From Neoscytalidium dimidiatum (taxonomy: Eukaryota; Ascomycota; Dothideomycetes; Botryosphaeriales; Botryosphaeriaceae): a DNA stretch of 64,000 nucleotides. Under the pieces are notes generated by a model. It saw only the letters and a program-made list of their open reading frames with translations, was not told the origin of the DNA and did not search any database. This document shows positions 1 through 10,145 of the stretch, in pieces. A program made the position numbers and the translations under genes. The first letter of the stretch is position 1. Each line of letters opens with the position of its first letter. The stretch spans positions 3,348,001 through 3,412,000 of the forward strand of contig CM074700.1 of assembly GCA_037367355.1 (NCBI GenBank), given 5' to 3'.

Positions 1-624
1 TCCAATCTACTCGATCTGCGGATCTGTACCGTTTCTCTGCCATCACTGTCGCCCGGTTTTATGCCTTCGCGAATCGGTTCCAGCGTTTCTATTTCCCGAA
101 GCCCGGCTTATTCCCACTTGTCCAGTGGATCACTTCTCGGTGCGGGGATTGGGGCGTAGACTAGTTGCCTAAGCGCCCGGCGGCTGCAATCAGGCCTTGC
201 GTGTGTCAACTTGCCCGATCAGGTGCTCTTTCAGGACGATCTCATGCGCCCAGCTTATGTCTATACGTATATACTCTTGGCCACTGCTAGTATTCAGAGC
301 CGAGACTCCTTTTGGAAGTACCAGCGGTACCGCAAGTGCTCTGAATCCGCCGTCGGCTCGAGTGCTTTCCGAGCAATACAATAAATCCACCTATACCTTT
401 TTTTCGAGTCCAGTGACGAGCGGTTAACATAAATTTCACGTAATATGGTGCGTTGGGTCCATAGGCACTCAACCACATGCGGAGAAAGGCCAGAGTCGAT
501 GGCAGTTGGGTGGCCAGTAGGAGCTATGTCACGAGTATATGAAGTACTCATCAGCTCAGTCCAAAGACAAACCCTCTCGAGCAATTCCTTCCATCGTTGA
601 CATCACCATTGCTAGCACCACACA
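1..624. other. Intergenic left edge and promoter of the cyclase gene
   Basis: No coding region could be supported here. The reading frames present are short and have neither splice signals nor recognisable protein content. The last 200 bases before the ATG at 625 presumably hold the promoter and leader of the cyclase-family gene. No clear TATA box was seen. Confidence 0.5.
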
Positions 625-1837
625 ATGAATGTCCCAGACTTTGACAGCCTCCCAGAAGTCGACGGCATGCCGCAAGGCTGCGCCTGGGGCATCTTCGACA
701 AGGACGGCAAGAAAGACCTCTTCGGCACCCTGAACCACCTCACCCCCGAGGTCGTGGCCGCCGCCGCCAAAGAAGCCAAAGACGGCATCTCCATCTCCCT
801 CAAGTACGCCCCCTCTTCAGCTCTTCCTCTACCCACTTCAAGCAAAAGAAAAAAAAAAAAACGACGCACGTAATCATCAACACTAACACGAACCCCCTCT
901 CCAAACCCAGCTGGCCCCTCAACGCCATCAAAAAGTACCCAGGCGGCCTCCGCGCCCCGGCCACCCACCGCGTACACTCCCTCCGCGACGCCGGCATCGA
1001 CGCCCACGGCTGGGACGACGAGCTCTCCTTCAACACGCAGGGCTCCAGCCAGTGGGACAGCCTCTGCCACTACGCGCACCAGCCCACCGGCCTGTGCTAC
1101 AACGGCCACGCGCCGCGTCACGCCGACCTTGCCGCCGCCGCCGCGCCCACGAGCCGCCCGGCACCCACCCTCGACCGCTGGCACGCGCGCGGCGGCCTCG
1201 TCGCGCGCGGCGTCCTGCTGGACTACGCGACGCACCACCGCGCCACCGCGCGCGGCGAGGCGCTGCACCCCTTCGCCGGCGACGCCATCGCCGTCGCCGA
1301 CCTGGAAGCTTGCGCCGCGCGCCAGGGCGTCGCGTTCCGCGCCGGCGACGTGCTGCTCGTGCGCACGGGGTGGACGGATCACGCCCTGGACGCCGGCGGC
1401 GATGGCGCGGCCCTGTCGACCGGTCTGGATGGCTCCGAGGACGTGGCGCGGTGGATCTGGAACGGGCGGTTTGCGGCCGTGGCGGGCGATGCGCCCGCGT
1501 TCGAGCGCATTCCCGGCGCGAATCCGGATGGGAGTGCGTGGGGGGCGGGGGATTTGGGTGAGTCTCGGTTTTCTGTTTTCTTGAGCGAATTTTTGTTTTT
1601 GGGTTGTGGGGCGGTGGGGAGGGAGGGAGGGATGGAAGATGTGGGCTGACGACCTTTTTAGTGTTGCATCAGTATCTTTTGGCTATGTTTGGCATGCCGA
1701 TCGGAGAGCTGTGGGACTTGAAGGCGCTGGCTGAGCATTGCAGGAAGACTGGAAGGTATACCTTTTTGCTGGTGTCGGTACCGCTGAACCATCCTGGGTT
1801 GGTAGGAAGCCCGGCAAACGCAGTGGCAGTGTTCTAA
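625..1837 (+). CDS. Cyclase-family (kynurenine formamidase-like) metal-dependent hydrolase
   Basis: Three exons (625-803, 911-1557, 1662-1837) give about 333 residues. Both introns join in frame: GTACGC donor and CAG acceptor for the first, GTGAGT and TAG for the second. Reading across the junctions restores ISLNWPLNAIKK and a final exon beginning VLHQYLLAMFGMPIGE. The N-terminal GTLNHLT segment, the middle HRVHSL...DSLCHYAHQ region, the VLLVRTGWTDH stretch and the C-terminal VPLNHPGLVGSPANAVAVF are typical of the fungal branch of the cyclase family (PF04199). Members are metal-dependent amide, ester or lactone hydrolases. The substrate cannot be told from sequence. A transcription factor, MFS transporter and SDR follow, suggesting a catabolic or detoxification role (inference). 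Confidence 0.85.
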
Positions 1838-2070
1838 AGAGTCGCCGGATGTTCAGATCATGGCTACGACAAACCCTGTATGCTTACTCTTGTCTCCATG
1901 GATCTTAAGTGTGGATAGTAAGATCGAATGCATTTTACAATGAGCAATTTTTCGAAGGCTTGATTCATGCTTAAGAAGGAGGGTGGATGGGAAGTGCTGT
2001 TAATATCATTCGGCTGGCGCAACTTTATGTGCCACAATCTCTATGTCTATCAAGTCCCAACGGTTGTGAC

Positions 2071-4097
2071 CTACAACTCTTTGTACTTCTGAATGAACTC
2101 ATCCAGAGCAACCAACGAATCCCTCGAAAACCTCTTCATGTAGAGGCTGTCGACATCGCCCGCTTGTGCTGCCTTGATGATACTCTGCAACAACCAGCAA
2201 ATTTCTGCTGCATGCTTTGTCCTGCCGTCGAGAACGATTCCTTTCGCTTCATTCCTTTGGATCGCCCCTGCCCAAAGTACCTTCCATTTCTCCGTTGCGT
2301 GGAATATGGCTTTCAGCTGCTCCGATGCAAATACTCCTGTCCGTGCAGTCTGTACGTACCCAGCCAGAGCTTCCAGGGTGTCAGTCTTGTCCCCAACAAC
2401 AGCAGAAAGCCGGTCCGACTTACTCCATATAACAGCCTGCAACTGGACGACTGAAAGACGCGATGGCAGACTCTCCTGCGCACCTCGCACCAACAAGTTG
2501 ATAAGCTTACTGACGGATAGGGTGTCATGCGGCTGTTCCAGCGTCTGGATTCTCTCAAACTCAGCCCCTGTCTCGGCTTCGAATAGTTCTTCGTCGCACG
2601 GCATGTCCACGCTCATCTCCGCCACAGAAATGTGCGGCGGATTATTGAAGAACAGGCTCAGATGGCTGTCATACAGAATCGTAAAGACACCGAGCCTAGC
2701 AGAGCGTCAGTTCTCATTGTACGGAAGAGCGGGATGGCGCAAGGGGCAGACAGACCTTATTCGAACCTCGTCCGCCACAAAGTCTTCCCACGTGCATCTC
2801 TCCCGCCTCCGCATCCACGCGAGCAACCCTGCAGCGCGAATGACGGCGATGAATGCGGGATGACGCTGCACCCTCATGCGCCGCCGCGTCGGGATGTTGT
2901 GCATGCTACCTTGGATCACAGATATGATGAATGCGGCCTGGAGTACTTCTATCTCGCTGGATGCGTGACTTCTCTCAGGTGCAGAGTCATGCTGAAGGCC
3001 AAAATAGCGTCCGAAAGGGTTTTGACAGAAGATGAAATCTTCGATGAGCGTGAAGAAGCGGCGAGCCGCCTGTGCGCTCTCGGCGGCCCCGGAGACCAGC
3101 GCACCAGCGGCGAAGACTGCCATTAGAAGAGAGATTGACGCAGTTTCGACAGCGAAAGTCGGTCGGTGAATGATGGGTATCTGCGGGTGAAAGAATCTGA
3201 AGTAACCGCGCGAGAACCAGGAGAGATTGGCTGCGGTGAAGATGGACTTCGCCAGATCATGGTCGAACTCTGAGCGCATGTCGTTCAACACGTGAGCGCT
3301 CTGCTGGAAAGCAGCGAGCTGGTGAATAGCTTCGTCCAGGCGAATGTTGAGATGGAGCGAGGTGTCATGGCCTAGCGGTAACTGGTCGAGGCCGCTGTAT
3401 CCTCCATCTCCGATATCTTCCCAGATGTTGAATAATCGGCCAGTGCAGCCCCAGCTGAAGTCGGATGATTCGCCATCAGAGAACAGTCGCCAATCTCCTT
3501 GGGCATCCGCAGCAAGTTGGTTGGTACAGGTTTCAGCTGCGGTAAGCGCCGTGACGGCGGACTCGAAAGAACTATCGACATAGCTTAGAAGGAAAGGGCC
3601 GTCGATACCTCCCGCGCCACGAGTTCCGCTTTGGCCATTAGCCCGGCTGTAGGCGCACGGCACTCCTGACGATGTGCATCGGGAGCACGGCAAGCTCGCG
3701 TCACAGGAGGTCTTCTTTGCGACACATCGGTCGCAGGCCCGAGCTTTCCGCCCGCGCTTCGCTTGCGGCGGAACATCTGCTCGCTGCTTTCTGGCGCACG
3801 AAACAGCGTGTCGTCGGGCGACGTCCCTTGTTCGCGTATGCGGTCAGAATCTGTTCTTGCGGCACATGCAAGAAGTACTGGCTCACGGTTTGACAAATGA
3901 TCGGCTACAAAATGTGCATCTGGCGGATTTCTCTCCTGAATCTGAGCCGTATCAGTGAGACAATGCGGAGGTCATGCACAGAAAAGGGTTCACTTGCGAG
4001 TTATTGCGTGGCGGCGCAGATGTCCGGTAGTTGAGTAGACCTTGTCGCATTGCTGGCAAGCGAACTTGCGGGCTGTGGAAACGGCAGCGTCCGACAT
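2071..4097 (-). CDS. Transcription factor with C2H2 + C2HC + Zn2Cys6 fingers and fungal_trans domain
   Basis: Four exons (4097-3998, 3941-3887, 3826-2756, 2695-2071) give about 616 residues. The first intron, 3942-3997, is GC-AG: its donor is GCAAGT, and splicing creates the His that completes finger one. Finger one is C14, C17, H30, H34 with an HSGEK linker. Finger two is C42, C45, H58, C62. A Zn2Cys6 cluster follows at C83, C86, C93, C99, C102, C109. The FHPQIPIIHRPTF motif and the later FNNPPHISVAEM segment mark the fungal_trans middle homology region. Proteins combining C2H2 fingers with Zn2Cys6 and this region are known fungal regulators. It is divergent from the MFS gene across 364 bp and probably controls it and neighbours (inference). 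The start ATG at 4097 is chosen because the finger begins 13 residues later. Confidence 0.85.
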
Positions 4098-4251
4098 CGT
4101 CGTTTTGTCGAGCAGAGATGGGATGTCAGGATGAAGGTGGGAAAAGGCCGGAGTCGTGGGGTTTTACCGGGACAGCCTAATTCAGGCAGGCAACGCAAGC
4201 ACGCCAAGTCGGCTCCGGATGCTAGATTGACTACCGGGCCGCGTTATGTTT

Positions 4252-4281
4252 GTTATACATGCTGTATAACTCGGTAATCGG
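4252..4281. promoter_or_regulatory. Palindrome plus CGG-N4-CGG in the shared TF/MFS promoter
   Basis: A perfect 8-bp inverted repeat (GTTATACA at 4252-4259, TGTATAAC at 4263-4270, 3-bp spacer) is followed by two direct CGG triplets (4272-4274 and 4279-4281). CGG triplets are the usual contacts of Zn2Cys6 proteins. The site is 155 bp upstream of the transcription-factor ATG and 180 bp upstream of the transporter ATG. A role as operator is inference. Confidence 0.4.
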
Positions 4282-4336
4282 GACCAAACTCAGCCCCCTG
4301 GTTCGTGGACCCGCACAACACCATGTACTCCTGATG

Positions 4337-4343
4337 TATAAAA
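4337..4343 (+). promoter_or_regulatory. TATA box of the MFS transporter gene
   Basis: TATAAAA lies about 120 bp upstream of the transporter start codon at 4462, in the orientation of that gene. The position is plausible for a fungal TATA element followed by a leader of roughly 90 nt. Confidence 0.45.
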
Positions 4344-4461
4344 CCTCGATCACGCCCGTCCTACGAAACATCTTCTATCCCTGATCCGTGCCGCCCAGGG
4401 ACCAATTGGACCGACAAGCCATCAATTGCGGATTCGTTGCCCTCAACATTACCTATTCGGG

Positions 4462-6138
4462 ATGTCATCCTCTGGAACGAGTAATGAACATTCCAGTCTT
4501 CCATCTGGAACACCGTCCACTCACGATGATCTGGAGAAGGCACAAAGCTTCAATATCACCCCAGAACTGGAATCGGCACAATCGCAGAATGGCGACGACA
4601 ACCTCGTCTGGTGGGATGGCGACTCCGACCCAGCAAATCCGCAGAATTGGTCGTCCGGCAAAAAATGGCTAAACATTGGTCTCTGTTCTGCCATCACCTT
4701 CGTCACTCCGCTCGCCTCGTCTATGTTCGCACCAGGTGTGCCCGACGTCCTCGATACTTTCAACACGTCCTCCCGCTTACTATCCAGCTTCGTCGTCTCC
4801 GTCTACGTCCTTGGCTTCGCTGTTGGCCCGCTCGTCATAGCGCCGCTGTCAGAGATGTACGGTCGCGTACCACTGTACCATGCTGGAAATATGGGATTCA
4901 TTGCATTTACCATCGCATGTGCTGTTGCGAAAAGCATGGGCATGTTGATTGCGTTCAGGATGCTGGCGGGCTGCTTTGGTGCAGCATGCCTGACCATTGG
5001 CGCTGGTACCATAGCCGATACAATGACGACGGAGCATAGAGGTAGGGCTATGGCCATATGGTCCGCCGGACCGTTGTTTGGACCTGTAATTGGACCGGTG
5101 GCCGGAGGTTTCCTGGTGCAGGCGAAGGGGTGGAGGTGGGTGTTTTGGCTGCTGACGATCCTGGTCTGTTTACCTCCGCTCTCTCGTTCTCGCAATATTC
5201 AAATCCCAGTGCTGACTGTAGAACTGGCTGCAGTCTGGCGTTTTGATCGTCGTGTGCTTCACCTTCATGCAGGAAACCTACGCGCCCGCAATCCTAAACC
5301 GCAAAGCCGCGCGTCTCCGCAAAGAAACCGGCAACCCCAACCTCCGTTCAAAGCTCGAGAAAGACATCACCCACAAGGAACTCCTCAGTCGCGCAATCGT
5401 GCGGCCGATCAAGCTCCTCGTCCGGTCTCCAATCGTGCTTGCCATGTCCCTCTTCGTCGCTATCATCTACGGCCTCCTCTACCTTCTCTTCTCGACCTTC
5501 ACGTTCGTCTTCGGCGAGAACTACGGCTTCGACAGCGGCATAGTCGGGCTCTCCTACATTGGCATCGGTATCGGCATGTTCATTGGCTTGATAATCGTCG
5601 GCAAGACGTCCGACCGCATCATCCGCGACGTCCAGGCGCAGGGGCGGCAAACGCGGCCAGAAGACAGACTGCCCGTCTGGCTGATCGGGCCCGCAGCGTT
5701 TTGCATCCCCGTCGGCCTGTTCATCTACGGCTGGACGACGGACAAACACGTCCAGTGGGCGGTGCCGATGCTCGGAACGCTGATCGTCGGCGTGGGTTTA
5801 CTCACGTGCATGGTGCGAAACTCCCTCCCCATCTTCTCCACTGCACAGCGGTCGTACTGATATATATAATTTTTTGGGGCGAGCAGTTGTGCATCCAGAC
5901 CTACCTGGTCGACACGTACACCATCCACGCCTCGTCCGCCATGGCCGCCAATACGCTCGTGCGCAGCATCCTCGGCGCCACGCTGCCGCTGTGTGCGCTC
6001 GAGATGTACGACGCGCTCGGACTGGGCTGGGGCAATTCCGTGCTCGCGTTCACCGCGCTAGCGGTAGTACCCGTGCCCGTGCTATTCAGCGTTTACGGCG
6101 AGAAGATTCGGAAACGGAGTGCGGGTGTGAAGTTTTAG
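4462..6138 (+). CDS. MFS transporter, DHA1 (drug:H+ antiporter) type
   Basis: Three exons (4462-5163, 5234-5812, 5887-6138) give about 510 residues. Joining them restores WLLTILSGVLIVVCF and GLLTCMLCIQTYLVDTYT, both matching the family. The N-terminal DPANPQNW segment, the motif-A region PLSEMYGRVPLY, the TM5 region GPVIGPVAGGF and the ETYAPAILNRKAARLRKETG loop are characteristic of fungal DHA1 exporters. About 12 membrane spans are expected. The second intron has a TACTGAT branch site and a CAG acceptor. It exports an unknown compound at the plasma membrane. Position beside a divergent multi-finger transcription factor suggests co-regulation. The ATG at 4462 is preferred because the only earlier in-frame start is a non-ATG codon. 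Confidence 0.9.
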   Translation: MSSSGTSNEHSSLPSGTPSTHDDLEKAQSFNITPELESAQSQNGDDNLVWWDGDSDPANPQNWSSGKKWLNIGLCSAITFVTPLASSMFAPGVPDVLDTFNTSSRLLSSFVVSVYVLGFAVGPLVIAPLSEMYGRVPLYHAGNMGFIAFTIACAVAKSMGMLIAFRMLAGCFGAACLTIGAGTIADTMTTEHRGRAMAIWSAGPLFGPVIGPVAGGFLVQAKGWRWVFWLLTILVCLPPLSRSRNIQIPVLTVELAAVWRFDRRVLHLHAGNLRARNPKPQSRASPQRNRQPQPPFKARERHHPQGTPQSRNRAADQAPRPVSNRACHVPLRRYHLRPPLPSLLDLHVRLRRELRLRQRHSRALLHWHRYRHVHWLDNRRQDVRPHHPRRPGAGAANAARRQTARLADRARSVLHPRRPVHLRLDDGQTRPVGGADARNADRRRGFTHVHGAKLPPHLLHCTAVVLIYIIFWGEQLCIQTYLVDTYTIHASSAMAANTLVRSILGATLPLCALEMYDALGLGWGNSVLAFTALAVVPVPVLFSVYGEKIRKRSAGVKF

Positions 6139-6662
6139 TATGAGGTGCAGGGGGGTTTGGGGTAGGGGGGGGGGGGGGAGGATCCGTGACGAATACGAAA
6201 TGTTTTGTAATCAAGGCAGATAAAACAAAGGGCCGGCCGGGAGGACGCATCCTCAATCTCAATCTCAAAAGCCCACATGTCGCATAGAGAAGTAGGTATT
6301 TGCCGGTCGCTATAGCTCGTGGTCATTGCGGTCGTCGCCAGACAGTGGAATAGTGGATCTTGCTGGCCCAGATAGGAAAGCATTGGCCTCGGATTCGGGC
6401 TGCCTATAGGTCAAAACAGCTAGCCCACACCTGCCGCACGAGTCAAGACGACCGAACCCCGCATGACCGTGCGACGTAAGCGGTGGTGGCATGACTGACG
6501 CAGCCGTGTTCAAGTCACACTCATGGGTGCGAGAAGGATTCAGCGTCAATAGCCTGGTCGGGTACCTCTTCTCCGGGATCCGACGGTCGAGACTGCTTCT
6601 GGACATCTTTGCGACGGGCCCGCGCACCTCGCAAGCCGGGTTGGGGCGTGGAAGGATATATG

Positions 6663-6670
6663 TATATAAA
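6663..6670 (+). promoter_or_regulatory. TATA box of the SDR gene
   Basis: TATATAAA lies 77 bp upstream of the SDR start codon at 6747, within a longer TA-alternating stretch. Orientation and spacing fit a strong, inducible-type fungal promoter (inference). Confidence 0.55.
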
Positions 6671-6746
6671 GTGGCCGGTCACGAATACCACAATATCCAG
6701 AAGACTTTTCCCTCTTCCACAGAATTACTTCCTCAGCCTATCGAAC

Positions 6747-7697
6747 ATGTCTTTTTCGGGAAAAGTTGCCCTTATCACGGGCGCTGCAGGTGGTCTGGGC
6801 AAAGCCATCGCCATCGCATTCCTCCAGGCCGGTGCCTCCGTCACTATCTGCGATGTCATGGCCGATGCTCTGCAGAACACGGTGGCTGAGTTCAACTCTG
6901 CAGGATTTGGAGCTGACAAGCTGCTGAGCACCGTCACCGACGTGACCGATGAGGCGGCGATCGACCAGACCTTCACTGAGGCGTTGGCAAAGTTTGGGCG
7001 ATTGGACGTGTTGGTTAACAATGCGGGCGTTACGGATAAGTGCGTGTGCCTGATATGTGGTTGGATTGGTACAAATGGCGCTTGGCTGACCGATTTCTGT
7101 ACTTATCGCTTGCAGGTGGCAGCCCGTGGGATCGCTGGAGCGCTCGCTGTGGGACCGTGTCATTGCTATCAACCTTACCGCCCCGTACCTCTTTAGCAAG
7201 CGGGCAGCCAACCAATTCCTTGCGCAGGGGCCTGCTGGTGGAGCCATCATTAACATCGCCTCAATAGCTGCCATTAAAGGCGGCATCGCAGGTTAGTACA
7301 CTGCATGCAATACGTGACTGGACTCGACTAGGACAGGAAAAGATAGGAAAATAGCTATCAGACCAAGAAGTGCTGACCCCACTACCCAGGTGCCGCGTAC
7401 GTGGCGAGCAAGTCTGGCCTCGTGGGCCTGACCAAGAACACAGCGGCCATGTACAACCAGAAGAATATTCGCGCCGTAGTCCTCCTACCAGGCGGCATGC
7501 CAACTCGTTTGACGGCTCAGGGTGGCCAGGGCATTGATGAGGAAGGTTGGGCGATTACGGCGAAGACGTTCACCGTGGAGCCGAAGATGTCGAATCTTGA
7601 CGATGTTGCTAAGACCGTTCTGTTCTATTCGGGTGAACATGCGTATACATCCAATGGAGCGGTCATTACAGTCGACGGTGGTTGGTCGGCATTTTGA
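6747..7697 (+). CDS. Short-chain dehydrogenase/reductase (classical SDR)
   Basis: Three exons (6747-7039, 7116-7291, 7390-7697) encode 258 residues, the normal size for a classical SDR. The cofactor motif TGAAGGLG is at residues 11-18 and NNAG at 91-94. The catalytic set reads N117, S147, Y160 and K164 (YVASK). The C-terminal GAVITVDGGWSAF is the usual SDR ending. Splicing restores GVTDKWQPVGSLE and KGGIAGAAYVASK. It should be a cytosolic NAD(P)-dependent oxidoreductase; the substrate is unknown. It closes the group with the cyclase-family enzyme, the regulator and the transporter. Confidence 0.93.
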
Positions 7698-7886
7698 GGT
7701 CTGTGGATTTCTACGTCGAGTCTTGGAAGCATGAAGGATCAACTGTGTAAACATTGCTGTTGAGTATATATTGTTAGACACTTTATGAAATGAAGTACTT
7801 ATATTTTATGGCTCAACAACGTGATGAAACAGCAATGTGCAGCCATTTTCTTGCCTAGTTGGCTAGCAATATTCATAATCTTTTTC

Positions 7887-8607
7887 ATGATGAGTTTCCA
7901 GGATCGTACTACCGAGCGGTAAAGATGGTCCTTGACTGTAAGTATCCACGTTTGGTTCGCTCAGATTGACTGGCAGGCTAATTAAGGCTGTAGTGAATCC
8001 TCACAAGGCACAAGCAGCGGAGAATGGAATGAATGTGACCGGTACCATTAATTCTGCGAACAATTCAGTGAAGCAGACGCGTGATGACATCTCGAGGGCT
8101 ACGGGCGTCACTGATGGAAGCACTACCTCTCAGCTAGCAAACGAAGAGGTGAGATCCGGAACTACGGACCTCACTCCATCCAGCCAAAAGGAGCGTTCGC
8201 TCTATAGTCCCGTCACTCATGGATAGACTATTGAGAGAGCTGAAATGGTCTACGGCGCTTGGTGGAAGGAAAACGAACCGGAGCTTGGCCCCTCTCCCAC
8301 CTATGACGTTCTAGATATCGAGGAAATTGAAAAGGGCAGAATCAAGACAGGTTTCGGCAACAGCAATGCTCAGAAGGCGTCTGCGAAGGCGAGTGCAGTG
8401 ATAGGGGCAAGCACTGGCCGCAGAAAGTACGCTCCGAGCAAGAAGGCGGCTGTGGACAACCAGAAGCATCCAATGGGTATACGACCAGCGGCTCAGCTTC
8501 CAGGCGCTCGAAAACGCGCTGCCCTGCCTTCTCCAAGCGATGATGAAGAAGTTCCCTTGATGGACCTGGCAAAACGTAGAAAGAAGATTACAGGCTCCTC
8601 GGACTAA
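7887..8607 (+). CDS. Hypothetical basic protein, about 198 residues
   Basis: Not recognised. The second intron is well supported: GTGAGA donor at 8149, TAG acceptor ending at 8226, joining ANEE to TIERAEMVYGAWWKE in phase 0. The first exon (7887-7918) and a 46-nt intron are less certain; that exon is chosen because it supplies an ATG and the right phase for exon 7965-8148. The protein is hydrophilic, with a WW pair and an acidic EIEEIEK-type segment in the middle. The C-terminus carries Lys/Arg clusters (SKKAAV, KRRKK) that resemble nuclear localisation signals. No domain can be assigned. Confidence 0.5.
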
Positions 8608-8933
8608 GAGGAAATCAAGGCTGGGAAACGCACTATGTGCTACGGACGAGGTCTCGATTAGGTTCAGTTGGCGGTTGATTGGACCTTCCGTTGAGTTTCG
8701 ATAGGTTCGCGGTTATAGTAACAGAGCTGCGAACAGGCTTTTGCTGATCGATTCGGGGTGATGTGACCATTTAGCATGGGAAAAGGAGGAAAGTGCGCTT
8801 CCGCCAAGAGATATTCCTGGCCCAGATGGGATGCGCACACGGACCGTCGCAAGACAGGGCTACTTCTCGCGCCCAAACACGCGTCATCCCCGTCCCTCCT
8901 CCATTCTAACGCGACGTGTCGCGACCAGCAACC

Positions 8934-9840
8934 ATGAACGCCCAGCGCCGCGCTCTCCTCAAGGAGAAGCAAGACAAGCTCGAACTGCTCCTCGAAGAGG
9001 TACGCCCATTGTCATTATCCATGTCAAATCCACAATCAATGCCGACGCTTACGTCACTTTCCTCCCGCAGTTGACGAAAAATCTCCGCACTATCCGCAAT
9101 GAGTTCCCTGGCTCCTACGATCGCGTCGAAGAGCTAGTTGCTCTTAGTATGTCTTTAACCTATACGCTCGTCTGATAGTCAGATCCAGCTCACTAATTAC
9201 GCCCTCAGTGGACCCTCACGCCTCGCCCAAAGGCAAGGATAAGCAGATTCCGGCGGTTAAGGTAGCCACCCTGCAGAACGGCTCTCCGCAGCCACCTGCC
9301 CTACAAGTCAAGTTCAAGCACGTCATCGACGCCAACGTGGACATAGTCGGCAGCGGTGCTGCGTCCAAGGGGAAGAAGCATAGTGCTCCAGACTCCGACT
9401 CATCTGACAGTGGCCCTTCCAAGAAGCGCAAGGGTAAATCTATTTGTGTCGCATCTCACAGTTTGAGCTTCAAGGATAACCTTAGTCCAGGGATCCCACT
9501 GCGGCTGCCGCCCCCGCCGCAACGGTCCAGTCATCAACTGAAGAAGCAGACGGGCGTCAGGGAATTCGTCGTGCAATGTACGTGTATATAGGCCTCCTTT
9601 CCTTCATGTAAATGCTGACAAGTACCTATAGGCAGCGACAAGAAAGATCCGGATGGCTTCAAAAGATGCATTTGTAGCTTTGCGAAGAGGGAATGTGTTC
9701 ACCCTCTATTCAAGAGGATCTACGTGGTTGAAGAGGCGACCGTTGCGAACAAAGGCTACTTGAACTCTGTTAGTGGTACAAGTGAGGAGGATCATGACGA
9801 AGAGTTTCTCATTGTCAAGAAGTCCGAACCCCTGGGCTAG
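8934..9840 (+). CDS. Hypothetical nuclear-type protein, possible paralogue of the next gene
   Basis: Five exons (8934-8999, 9071-9146, 9209-9433, 9491-9577, 9632-9840) join in phase to about 220 residues. The protein starts with a charged helical segment (KEKQDKLELLLEE) followed by a conserved-looking EFPGSYDRVEELVALS block. A Ser/Asp-rich, Lys-rich middle (SDSSDSGPSKKRK) follows. The C-terminal part has closely spaced cysteines (KRCICSF, RECVHP). No function is recognised. Intron positions and phases of the first three exons match those of the gene at 10146, including a second exon of exactly 76 nt and a third exon opening A|TG. Confidence 0.6.
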
Positions 9841-10145
9841 ACAGCTCCATCAGTTAACTCGGCTCGGAAGATGTCCAATACTCCATCTGGATAGCCTACT
9901 TAGTCATGTGAGATAATAAAAACATTCAATCGGACGTTCCACCTGCTCATACGAAAGTTATTACTAGTGTAGTGCACGTGCCATTGTTTTACAGTGACTT
10001 CTACGCCGGCAGGTTGGTGCGCGCGTTTGCAGTCCAACAAATCACGCCGTACCCGCGCCTCTTGTTCCCGCACCTCGAAATCTTACAAACTTCCTCCAAC
10101 ACTTTTCGCGAAATAATCTGCACCGTTTCCTGCACGCAACCCGCA

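Noticed and set aside
6163..6180. Poly-G run downstream of the MFS gene
   Set aside because: A simple homopolymer just after the stop codon. It may be partly a sequencing artefact and has no evident function.
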